From contig JAFRRE010000080.1 in the NCBI GenBank assembly GCA_017428285.1, positions 1 through 6,169 on the forward strand: a DNA stretch of 6,169 bases, in the 5' to 3' direction. The notes beneath the pieces were generated by a model. It ran no database searches. It was not told the DNA's origin and saw only the letters and a list, made by a program, of their open reading frames with translations. This document shows positions 1 through 4,577 of this stretch, piece by piece; within the stretch, counting starts at the first letter, position 1; every line of letters begins with the position of its first letter. This DNA comes from Bacteroidales bacterium (GTDB taxonomy: Bacteria > Bacteroidota > Bacteroidia > Bacteroidales > F082). Both the position numbers and the translations under genes were made by a program.

Positions 1-488
1 AACGAAGAGCCTTCCCGCACCGCATCGAAACGCGGCGACACCTCGCGGATGTCCTGCTTGCAGATGGTCTTGTAGAAGACCCCCGCCCAGCCCGCCTCGA
101 AGGCCCGTGCCACCATCTCGTAGTTGGTGCAGATCGACGAAGATGCCAGGAAGAACGGGTTCTCGCAGTGCATCCCGCAGAAGGGGATGGAGAGTGGAGA
201 GTTTAGAGTGGAGAGTTTAGAGTGGAGAGTTGAGGGGTGGGGGATGGCTTGTTTCAATTCGGTGATGCGAATGGGATGATCATAGTGGATGCAGGCTTTT
301 TCTGCCTTTTGAAGGTCTTCGTCGGAGCAGTCGTCCAGCCAGCGCCAGGCGTTCTTCTCGTTGTTGAACCGGATGGCTCGGATGGCTCGTGCAGGATCGC
401 CTTTGCCACAGGCTTTGGAGCAGGGGGCGTTTTCGCACAGCAGACAGCGTGCCGCCTCTTCGTGGAGGAAAAGATCGAGGTGTTTCAT
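1..488 (-). CDS. preA: PreA-like dihydropyrimidine dehydrogenase subunit with N-terminal Fe-S domain (5' part, runs off the window)
   Basis: Reading leftward from the ATG at 488, 162 codons stay open to the window edge; the C-terminal part is missing. Residues 101-158 match the start of the FMN-binding barrel of PreA, the catalytic subunit of NAD-dependent dihydropyrimidine dehydrogenase, which reduces uracil and thymine in the cytoplasm: IPFCGMHCENPFFLASSS, then NYEMVARAFEAGWAGV, YKTI and EVSPRFD, all recalled from E. coli PreA. Unlike E. coli PreA, the protein has about 85 extra residues in front, with a CX2CX4CX3C cluster (Cys15, 18, 23, 27) like the N-terminal [4Fe-4S] domain of PreT, GltD and eukaryotic DPD. 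The two parts are joined by a low-complexity linker (about residues 86-100) encoded by a 14-bp tandem repeat. Start choice: ATG with a TATATTTG box 30 bases upstream. A PreA paralogue with another substrate is possible. The family call is firm; the exact substrate is inferred. Confidence 0.85.
   Translation of the reverse strand, partial: MKHLDLFLHEEAARCLLCENAPCSKACGKGDPARAIRAIRFNNEKNAWRWLDDCSDEDLQKAEKACIHYDHPIRITELKQAIPHPSTLHSKLSTLNSPLSIPFCGMHCENPFFLASSSICTNYEMVARAFEAGWAGVFYKTICKQDIREVSPRFDAVREGSS
191..232. repeat. Three tandem copies of a 14-bp repeat inside the PreA-like gene
   Basis: The unit agagtggagagttt occurs at 191-204, 205-218 and 219-232, the last copy differing only in its final base. 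Because 14 is not a multiple of three, only three copies (42 bases) keep the PreA frame open, and on the coding strand they give a Ser/Leu/Thr-rich linker between the Fe-S domain and the barrel. Copy-number change by one unit would shift the frame. As I recall, similar ctctaaactctccac-type runs are common between genes in Bacteroidales; that is memory, not a search. Confidence 0.85.
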
Positions 489-517
489 AGTCGTTTAGAT
501 GAGTCGTTGTTAGGATA

Positions 518-525
518 CAAATATA
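518..525 (-). promoter_or_regulatory. Predicted Bacteroidetes -7 box for the PreA-like gene
   Basis: On the minus strand this reads TATATTTG, a full match to the Bacteroidetes sigma factor consensus TAnnTTTG. It would give a leader of roughly 20-25 bases before the ATG at 488. No convincing -33 TTG is seen at the expected distance. It lies back to back with the candidate Fic promoter at 550-557. Confidence 0.5.
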
Positions 526-549
526 GGAAAAAGGATTCGAATTTTTTAT

Positions 550-557
550 TATTTTTG
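550..557 (+). promoter_or_regulatory. Predicted Bacteroidetes -7 box for the Fic gene
   Basis: TATTTTTG matches TAnnTTTG and lies 18 bases before the ATG at 576, giving an expected leader of only about 13 bases. The surrounding run of T and A makes chance matches likelier, and no clear -33 element is seen. The 87-base gap (489-575) would then hold two divergent promoters. Confidence 0.45.
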
Positions 558-575
558 CAGATTAGTCAAGGAACT

Positions 576-1247
576 ATGGCAGAGAAACAAGGATATTTGG
601 ATTTCGATGAGTATATCCGTCAGGGAGAGCCTAACCAAAAAGAGAAGGCTGCTCTCTGGCAGATTCATGCTTTTGGCGAAGGCAACACACGAACGACAGC
701 CATCTTCAGCATTCTTTATTTGCGTGATATCGGCTTTGCGGTGGACAACAATATGTTTGCCCGTCATTCATGGTATTTCCGCAATGCGTTGGTGCGAGCT
801 AACTACAAAAATGCCATAAAAGAGATCGACTATTCACCTGTCTATCTGGAACGATTCTTCCGTAATCTCTTGCTTGGTGAGCAGTGGGATCTTCGCAATC
901 GGTATCTTCATATTCATCCGACGGCGGAATGGAGTGTACAACCTAATTTAGCGGATAGGACAAGTACGGGACAAGTACCCGAACAAGTACATGATTTACT
1001 ACATACCGATAATGATTTGATTATTGATTTAATAAAGGAATTCGGTTACGAAGAACTATCTGTTTCCCAGTTGATGGACAAAGTTGGTTTGAAACACAGA
1101 CCCAACTTCTTAGAATACCATCTCAACCCGGCCATTGCCGCCGGTTACGTCCGTATGCTTTATCCTCAATCGCCCCGACATCCCCGGCAGAAGTATCTGT
1201 TGACGGTGAAGGGATTGGCGCTTTATGAAAAAATAAACAGTAAATGA
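576..1247 (+). pseudogene. Fic family protein with a large internal deletion (223 residues, probably inactive)
   Basis: Fic proteins usually transfer AMP or another nucleotide part to a target hydroxyl through an HxFx(D/E)GN motif. Here the motif is HAFGEGNTR at residues 31-39, followed by a well-kept Fic C-terminal half (YLRDIGF, HSWYFRNALVRANY, YLERFFRNLLLGE) and a winged-helix-like end (RPNFLEYHLNPAI, GYVRMLYP, RHPRQKYLLTVKGLALY). In complete Bacteroidales relatives, as I recall them, the first residues (EYIRQGEPNQKEKAALWQ) are followed by about 140-150 residues that include the target-binding flap before LWQIH-FGEGNTR. In this gene the two Trp-Gln sites are joined directly at 657-663 (TGGCAGA). 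The frame is preserved, so a short protein could still be made, but with only 30 residues before the motif the Fic fold cannot be complete. Start: ATG 576 matches the family N-terminus; the open frame further upstream is antisense to PreA. The flavodoxin gene follows 27 bases later. Confidence 0.75.
959..991 (+). repeat. Short degenerate repeats of acaagtac in the Fic linker
   Basis: The core acaagtac appears three times at 11- to 12-base spacing (acaagtacggg, acaagtacccga, acaagtac). It codes for part of the Thr/Gly/Gln/Val linker (TSTGQVPEQV) between the Fic core and the C-terminal winged-helix-like domain. Fic and related Bacteroidales proteins often carry variable TGQV-like linkers here, from memory. 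Confidence 0.6.
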
Positions 1248-1274
1248 TCATCCATAAATAAAAAGAACAAAAAA

Positions 1275-1862
1275 ATGAAAAAATTCACATTGTTATTGGC
1301 ATTCGTTGCCATCGTTGGATTTGCCTCGGCACAAGACTGCTGCGGTTCGGCAACACACCCGCATTCAAAACAAGTAAAAGACAAGACCATGAAAACATTA
1401 GTGACCTATTTCTCGGCTTCTGGCGTGACCAAGGGAGCCGCTAAGGAGTTGGCTGGCATCGTCGGTGCCGACCTCTTTGAAATCACTCCGGAGAAGCTTT
1501 ACACAACCGCCGATCTCGACTGGCGTGACAAGAAATCGCGTTCCACCCTTGAGATGCAGGACAAGAGCTCGCGTCCCGCCCTCAAAGACGGAGGCAAGGT
1601 CGATCTGAGCAAGTACGACGTGGTGTATGTGGGCTTCCCCATCTGGTGGTACACCGCCCCGACCATCATCAACACCTTCATTGAGGCCAACGACTTCACC
1701 GGCAAGACCATCGTGCCGTTTGCCACCTCGGGTGGAAGCAGCATCAAGCAAGCCTGCAAGGACCTGCAAGCCGCCTATCCCAAGTACAAGTTCGGCGAGG
1801 GCAAGTTGCTCAACAAGATCGACAAGGCCGAGATTGAGAAATGGGCAGGTGCCGTCAAATGA
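1275..1862 (+). CDS. Exported flavodoxin (flavodoxin_4-like), 195 residues
   Basis: The mature part (from about residue 39) is a short-chain flavodoxin that should bind FMN and carry one or two electrons. Visible marks are the phosphate-binding loop YFSASGVTK (about 45-53), the isoalloxazine loop FPIWWYTAP and the third loop FATSGGSS. The first 20 residues look like a signal peptide: MKK, a run of hydrophobic residues, then ASAQ, the usual Bacteroidetes cleavage context. Next comes a short DCC-containing spacer. There is no lipobox. A second possible start is the ATG at 1389 (MKTLVTYFSASG), which would give a cytoplasmic flavodoxin of normal length, so the cellular location rests on which start is used. 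The upstream start is chosen because its leader is a coherent signal peptide and sits 27 bases after the Fic gene. It overlaps the next gene by four bases. Family call firm; the electron partner is unknown. Confidence 0.88.
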   Translation: MKKFTLLLAFVAIVGFASAQDCCGSATHPHSKQVKDKTMKTLVTYFSASGVTKGAAKELAGIVGADLFEITPEKLYTTADLDWRDKKSRSTLEMQDKSSRPALKDGGKVDLSKYDVVYVGFPIWWYTAPTIINTFIEANDFTGKTIVPFATSGGSSIKQACKDLQAAYPKYKFGEGKLLNKIDKAEIEKWAGAVK

Positions 1863-2152
1863 CCATGACACAGATCGAACGCATCACCCAGATGGAGGCG
1901 CTTCTCGACAAGAGCGAGGAGGTGGTCAAAAGACTGGAAGCCGCTTTGGAGGACTTCGCTGAGCTGCAACCCGACATTGCCGCGTTGGAGGCCTATTACG
2001 AGGGTCCCGACTGGCGTGTCGATTTCGAGGCCGATGAGGCAGGACTGCTGCCTCCCGACCTCAAGCGGGGTGTGCTCAGCGAAGACGCCGTTTACGATCT
2101 GCTGACCGATTACCAATGTCTGCAGGACCAGATTCGGTCGATTGAGGAGTAG
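1859..2152 (+). CDS. DUF4298 family protein, 97 residues
   Basis: Small acidic, mostly helical protein with the pattern I recall for DUF4298: an N-terminal heptad-like helix (QIERITQMEALLDKSEEVV), a central AYYEGPDWRVDFEADEAG segment and the conserved DLKRGVLSEDAVYDLL near residues 70-85. Function is unknown for the family. No signal peptide or membrane segment. Its ATG shares bases with the TGA of the flavodoxin gene (ATGA), so translation is probably coupled and the two are one operon. A second ATG two codons later (1865) is equally usable. Its stop lies 16 bases from the stop of the convergent yqaA gene. Confidence 0.82.
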   Translation: MTMTQIERITQMEALLDKSEEVVKRLEAALEDFAELQPDIAALEAYYEGPDWRVDFEADEAGLLPPDLKRGVLSEDAVYDLLTDYQCLQDQIRSIEE

Positions 2153-2180
2153 GGGGCGCATTGCAGCATCACAGCGCTCC
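2153..2180. terminator. Possible bidirectional hairpin between convergent genes
   Basis: GGGGCGC at 2153-2159 can pair with GCGCTCC at 2174-2180 (seven pairs, one of them G-U when read on the plus strand) around a 14-base loop. It sits between the DUF4298 stop and the last codons of yqaA, where a shared terminator would be expected. There is no T-tract on either side, so it may act weakly or not at all. Confidence 0.3.
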
Positions 2181-2606
2181 AATAAGCATATTCCACACGA
2201 GGAACCGTAGGAACTTGCCGACGAGGAGCAGCACCATGGTACCGAAAGGCCTGGCTTTATAGAATCCCAGCGCGAGGGTGATCAAGTCTCCGACGATAGG
2301 CACCCAGGCGAGGAGGGCAAGCCAGATGCCGTAGCGATCCACTTTTTCTTTTTGTTGTTCCAGCTTTTCTGGCTGTACTTTGAACCATTTCTCGATCCAT
2401 TCCCATTTGCCGATTCTCCCAATCCAGTAGGTGGAGACGCTTCCGAGCCAGTTGCCTAGGGTCCCCACGATGAGGCAGGCAACCGGATTCTTTGTGGCCA
2501 CCAGCACCGCGATATACAGCGCACTCGAGCTGATCGGCACGATGGTCGCCGCCAGGAAGGTGCCCAGGAACAGGCCCAACAGACCGAGACTTTCCAACCA
2601 GGACAT
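2169..2606 (-). CDS. yqaA: YqaA-like membrane protein, DedA/VTT superfamily, 145 residues
   Basis: Small inner-membrane protein of the YqaA branch of the DedA (SNARE-associated/VTT) superfamily, which includes lipid-carrier flippases; the role of YqaA itself is not established. Length fits E. coli YqaA (about 140). Visible marks: hydrophobic N-terminus GLLGLFLGTFLAATIVPISSS with the re-entrant-type AATIVP turn, then GTLGNWLGS and YWIGR (residues 49-64), a charged loop (WIEKWF, KLEQQKEKVDRYG), the typical LLAWVPIVGDLITLALGF and a C-terminal GKFLRFLVWN segment. I chose the ATG at 2606 because homology begins there and a TATTTTTG promoter box follows just upstream; the longer frame from 2657 adds residues unlike the family. 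Its first 24 codons are duplicated at 3243-3314. Confidence 0.85.
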   Translation of the reverse strand: MSWLESLGLLGLFLGTFLAATIVPISSSALYIAVLVATKNPVACLIVGTLGNWLGSVSTYWIGRIGKWEWIEKWFKVQPEKLEQQKEKVDRYGIWLALLAWVPIVGDLITLALGFYKARPFGTMVLLLVGKFLRFLVWNMLIGAL

Positions 2607-2625
2607 GAGAGGAAAAACATCCAAG

Positions 2626-2633
2626 CAAAAATA
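2626..2633 (-). promoter_or_regulatory. Predicted -7 box for yqaA
   Basis: The minus strand reads TATTTTTG, a full TAnnTTTG match, with a TTG 21 bases further upstream (2655-2657), close to the expected -33 spacing. The leader would be about 14 bases. The same box is kept in the duplicated fragment at 3333-3340. The -33 element overlaps the stop codon of the toxin remnant. Confidence 0.55.
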
Positions 2634-2653
2634 GTGGAAATTGGTGACAAGAA

Positions 2654-2774
2654 TCAATCTTTGGGATAACTTTTGTCGTTGCTGCGATTATTCCAAAAAG
2701 CAAGAATAAATACTGTGTTTTCATTGTGGCAATAGACAATGGATGACTTACGCATGTGAAACACACTGTGCCAT
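2654..2774 (-). pseudogene. RelE/ParE-like toxin remnant
   Basis: Directly after the antitoxin-like gene's TAG (2775-2777) comes an ATG at 2774, but that frame stops after eight codons (MAQCVSHA). In another frame, from about 2755 to the TGA at 2654-2656, the sequence reads RKSSIVYCHNEN, then TVFILAFWNNRSN and a short charged tail. This resembles the C-terminal strands of RelE/ParE-superfamily mRNA interferase or gyrase toxins, which often end in V(Y/F)IL-(A/D)FWD-R-NP. A complete toxin would be about 95-100 residues; here roughly 60 middle residues are missing and the frames do not join. I infer that a deletion plus frameshift removed the toxin. The match is by pattern recall, so the family is less certain than the fact that the frame is broken. 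Confidence 0.6.
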
Positions 2775-3059
2775 CTATGCTTTAAAGCCATAATGCGTTT
2801 GGATTTGAGAAAACACCTCTTCGCCATCAATAAGGGTTGCCGTTTCGTCTTCAAGGTCCTTTAACCTTGATTTGACTATTTCATACATCTCGTCATCGGT
2901 GTAGGAACAAGGCATCTCCTTTTTCTGTTTTGATGAATAGTCTAGCAAAGCAGAAGCCATCTGTTCCTCAAGCCACTGTTGTAGATCTTCATCGCTGGAG
3001 AAAAAAGGTTTCACCAGATCCAAAAGAGCATCGTCGATTTTTATGGTTCGCAAGCTCAT
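2775..3059 (-). CDS. Antitoxin-like small protein, copy A (complete, 94 residues)
   Basis: Small charged protein: N-terminal strand and helices SLRTIKIDDALLDLVKPFF and DLQQWLEEQMASALLDY, a CSYTDDEMYEIVKSRL helix, then DGEEVFSQIQTHYGFKA at the end. The layout, an N-terminal ribbon-helix-like part and an amphipathic tail followed within one base by the start of a toxin-like remnant, fits antitoxins of Bacteroidetes RelE/ParE pairs. Such proteins bind their own promoter and block the toxin. The start at 3059 is preferred to the ATG at 3089 because the duplicate (4204-4434) begins at the matching codon and the promoter box lies between the two ATGs. With its toxin broken, it would be an orphan. 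Homology stated from pattern only. Confidence 0.65.
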   Translation of the reverse strand: MSLRTIKIDDALLDLVKPFFSSDEDLQQWLEEQMASALLDYSSKQKKEMPCSYTDDEMYEIVKSRLKDLEDETATLIDGEEVFSQIQTHYGFKA

Positions 3060-3083
3060 GGTTTGTTCTATAGGCGCAAAAGT
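2835..3083. repeat. Antitoxin repeat, copy A (direct repeat with 4210-4454)
   Basis: About 240 bases covering the antitoxin coding sequence and its immediate upstream region match 4210-4454 in the same orientation. From 2835 to about 3071 the match has no gaps and I count about seven mismatches; upstream of the start codon a few bases are lost in copy B, and similarity stops at aaaagt. The high identity implies a recent duplication or ongoing gene conversion. Confidence 0.85.
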
Positions 3084-3084
3084 A
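3077..3084 (-). promoter_or_regulatory. Predicted -7 box for antitoxin copy A
   Basis: Minus strand TACTTTTG is a full TAnnTTTG match, 18 bases from the start codon. At the matching place in copy B (around 4445-4455) the sequence reads AACTTTTA, losing the first T and the final G, so only copy A keeps a good box. A second TAnnTTTG match (TATCTTTG) lies at 3118-3125. Confidence 0.5.
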
Positions 3085-3233
3085 GTCATAATTCATTTAT
3101 TAATCAGGTTTTGTTTGCAAAGATAATAAGAAAAGTTGGATAATGTGTTTAAAAATTTAATAAATATGATTAATTTTATAAATATTGTAATTGTTTGATA
3201 AAACATATATAGGTAATATCATCCACTATAACT
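3085..3233. other. AT-rich spacer without a gene
   Basis: I see no coding frame here. From 3121 to 3180 there is not one C on the plus strand and only eight G. The stretch separates the two repeat units and has no counterpart beside antitoxin copy B. It may hold the upstream control region of antitoxin A or be leftover mobile-element border DNA; nothing in it decides this. Confidence 0.5.
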
Positions 3234-3314
3234 TCAGTCAAACGGCACGACGGTCGCCGCCAGGAAGGTGTCTAGGAACAGGCCCAACAAACCGAGACTT
3301 TCCAACCAGGACAT
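3234..3314 (-). pseudogene. Duplicated 5' fragment of yqaA
   Basis: Bases 3243-3320 match 2535-2612 without gaps and with only a handful of differences; the match goes on with a one-base gap into the promoter box (to about 3341). The fragment encodes the first 24 residues of YqaA (MSWLESLGLLGLFL, then a Gly15-to-Asp change), followed by Phe-Asp and a stop at 3234-3236. It lacks all the later membrane segments, so it is a dead remnant of a segmental duplication. Confidence 0.85.
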
Positions 3315-3364
3315 GAGAGGGGGTTTGGGGTGCAAAAATAGCGTATTTTATAAAAGCAAAAAAA

Positions 3365-3383
3365 TGGTGGATGTCTTCCGCCA
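3365..3383 (+). terminator. Weak hairpin upstream of the Gp37/Gp68 gene
   Basis: TGGTGGA (3365-3371) pairs with TCCGCCA (3377-3383), one pair being U-G on the plus-strand RNA, around a five-base loop. Downstream on the plus strand lies aattgtttt; on the minus strand the stem has one mismatch but is followed by seven T. It might end transcripts entering from either side. Position rather than strength is the main argument. Confidence 0.25.
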
Positions 3384-3391
3384 AATTGTTT

Positions 3392-3399
3392 TAGTTTTG
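3392..3399 (+). promoter_or_regulatory. Predicted -7 box giving a leaderless Gp37/Gp68 transcript
   Basis: TAGTTTTG matches TAnnTTTG exactly and ends only four bases before the ATG at 3404. If used, the transcript would start at or within a base or two of the start codon. No clear -33 element is present, and the true promoter could lie further upstream. Confidence 0.4.
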
Positions 3400-3403
3400 C
3401 ATC

Positions 3404-4207
3404 ATGTCCGAACATTGGGAGATATACGCCGATTGGAATCCGTGGCATGGATGCACCAAGATCAGTCCTGGGTGCAAGTACTGCTATGTCTATCGGCAGG
3501 ATGCGATGTATGGCAGCGAGATCTCCAGTAGTGAATGTCGCAAGACGGGTAATTTCAATCTCCCCATCAAGCGGAAGCGCGACAAGTCGTGGAAGATAGA
3601 GAGTGGAAAGATTGTCTTCACCTGTTTTACTTCTGATTTTTTACTGAAAGACGCCGATGAATGGCGTCCCGACTGTTGGCAGATGATGCGTCGCCGAAGC
3701 GATTTGTGGTTCTTTTTCTTCACCAAGCGTATTGACCGTTTCATGGAGTGCGTGCCCGACGACTGGGGTGACGGCTATGACAATGTGATGGTGGGCTGTA
3801 CGGTCGAGAATCAGGAGATGGCCGACTATCGCTTGCCCATCTTCCTGTCGCTTCCCATCAAGCGCAAGAGCATCATCGCCTCGCCCTTGCTCACGGCCAT
3901 GGACCTCACACCCTATCTGAACGAAACCATCGACGAAGTGTCGGTGGGCGGGGAGTCGGGTGTGGATGCCCGTCCTTGTGACTACGACTGGGTCCTTTCC
4001 CTTAGGGAGCAATGCATCGCCAAGGACGTTGCTTTCCGTTTCCACCAGACAGGAGCCCATTTTATCAAGGACGGCAAGAGGTACCGAGTGCCTCGTTGCT
4101 ACCAGCTCAGCCAGGCCCACAAGGCCAACATCGATTACAAAATCGGCAAGTACCTTGTTCCCGAAACGGTGAAGTTCCAGTGGAGGGAGGAGGATTATCA
4201 TGATTAA
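3404..4207 (+). CDS. Phage Gp37/Gp68 family (DUF5131) three-cysteine protein, 267 residues
   Basis: Complete member of the Gp37/Gp68 family, frequent in phages and mobile elements. The N-terminus carries WNPWHGCTKISPGCKYC, with Cys17, Cys24 and Cys27 (CX6CX2C), a cluster that resembles the radical-SAM cysteine motif and could bind an Fe-S cluster. Further family marks are TKRIDRF and GCTVENQ in the middle, VGGESG and ARPCDYDWVLSLREQC near residues 182-205, and FRFHQTGAHFIKDGK after that. Length is within the family range. The activity is not established; proteins of this type often neighbour TcmP (three-Cys-motif partner), but no TcmP gene is seen here. The start is fixed because the family motif begins within ten residues. 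The gene stands alone between duplicated segments, its last four bases overlapping the convergent truncated antitoxin, so it seems to have arrived with or into that repeat. Confidence 0.88.
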   Translation: MSEHWEIYADWNPWHGCTKISPGCKYCYVYRQDAMYGSEISSSECRKTGNFNLPIKRKRDKSWKIESGKIVFTCFTSDFLLKDADEWRPDCWQMMRRRSDLWFFFFTKRIDRFMECVPDDWGDGYDNVMVGCTVENQEMADYRLPIFLSLPIKRKSIIASPLLTAMDLTPYLNETIDEVSVGGESGVDARPCDYDWVLSLREQCIAKDVAFRFHQTGAHFIKDGKRYRVPRCYQLSQAHKANIDYKIGKYLVPETVKFQWREEDYHD

Positions 4208-4434
4208 ACGGTTGCCGTTTCGTCTTCAAGGTCCTTTAACCTTGATTTGACTATTTCATACATCTCGTCATCGGTGTAGGAACAAGGCATCTCCTTTTTC
4301 TGTTTTGATGAATAGTCTAGCAAAGCAGAAGCCATCTTTTCCTCAAGCCACTGCTGTAGATCTTCATCGCTGGAGAAAAAAGGTTTCACCAGATCCAAAA
4401 GAGCGTCGCCGATTTTTATGGTTCTCAAGCTCAT
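4204..4434 (-). pseudogene. Antitoxin-like protein, copy B (C-terminally truncated, 76 residues)
   Basis: Residues 1-75 equal copy A (2775-3059) except Asp9 to Gly and Gln37 to Lys; the matching DNA is gapless at a constant offset of 1375 bases. The last 19 residues of copy A (from LIDGEE to GFKA) are replaced by a single Val and a TAA that overlaps the stop of the Gp37/Gp68 gene. That tail is where an antitoxin would be expected to grip its toxin, and no toxin follows. Its promoter box is also degraded. It could still make a DNA-binding N-terminal part able to act on the promoter of copy A, but a non-functional remnant is likelier. Confidence 0.7.
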
Positions 4435-4454
4435 AGTTTGTTTTAGGCGTAAAA
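4210..4454. repeat. Antitoxin repeat, copy B
   Basis: Second copy of 2835-3083. Its left border falls only three bases beyond the Gp37/Gp68 stop, so the join between the two blocks is sharp. Direct repeats this long flanking the intervening 1.1 kb could recombine and excise the yqaA fragment and the Gp37/Gp68 gene. Confidence 0.85.
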
Positions 4455-4577
4455 GTTCAAGTTGTAGTATCTGAAAAAACTAAGATGTTACATGTTCGAG
4501 TAAAATTATCTTCGAAAATGAAACATTCGTTTGTTTTGTACTACTAACGGATAAAGCTTTATAAAAGACAAACAGCT

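Noticed and set aside
237..575. Open plus-strand frame that would extend the Fic protein by 113 residues at its N-terminus
   Set aside because: It is antisense to the PreA-like gene, whose protein match is strong. The Fic family N-terminus (GYLDFDEYIRQGEPN) begins right after the ATG at 576.
1398..1871. Minus-strand 157-codon frame, and a shorter one at 1499-1759, opposite the flavodoxin gene
   Set aside because: Shadow frames of a GC-rich gene with clear flavodoxin motifs; their translations are low-complexity Gly/Leu/Val with no recognisable domain.
2607..2657. Longer yqaA start at 2657
   Set aside because: The extra 17 residues do not match the family and would include the predicted promoter. 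The duplicated copy and homology both point to the ATG at 2606.
2257..2766. Minus-strand 169-codon frame across yqaA and the toxin remnant
   Set aside because: It reads yqaA out of frame. Its first part is the AT-rich toxin remnant in the wrong frame, and it has no membrane protein features.
3085..3242. AT-rich stretch as a possible insertion-sequence end, attachment site or replication origin
   Set aside because: No terminal inverted repeats, target duplication, ordered iterons or transposase are visible; low GC content alone does not support any of these.
3268..3531. Plus-strand 87-codon frame through the yqaA fragment into the Gp37/Gp68 gene
   Set aside because: It is antisense to the duplicated yqaA piece and out of frame with the recognised protein.
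3641..4201. Minus-strand 186-codon frame opposite the Gp37/Gp68 gene
   Set aside because: Composition follows from the codon use of the opposite gene, and the Gp37/Gp68 family motifs on the plus strand are unmistakable.
2535..4454. CRISPR array or composite transposon as an explanation for the repeats
   Set aside because: There are only two copies of long gene-containing segments, no short regular repeats with spacers, and no transposase or inverted ends.
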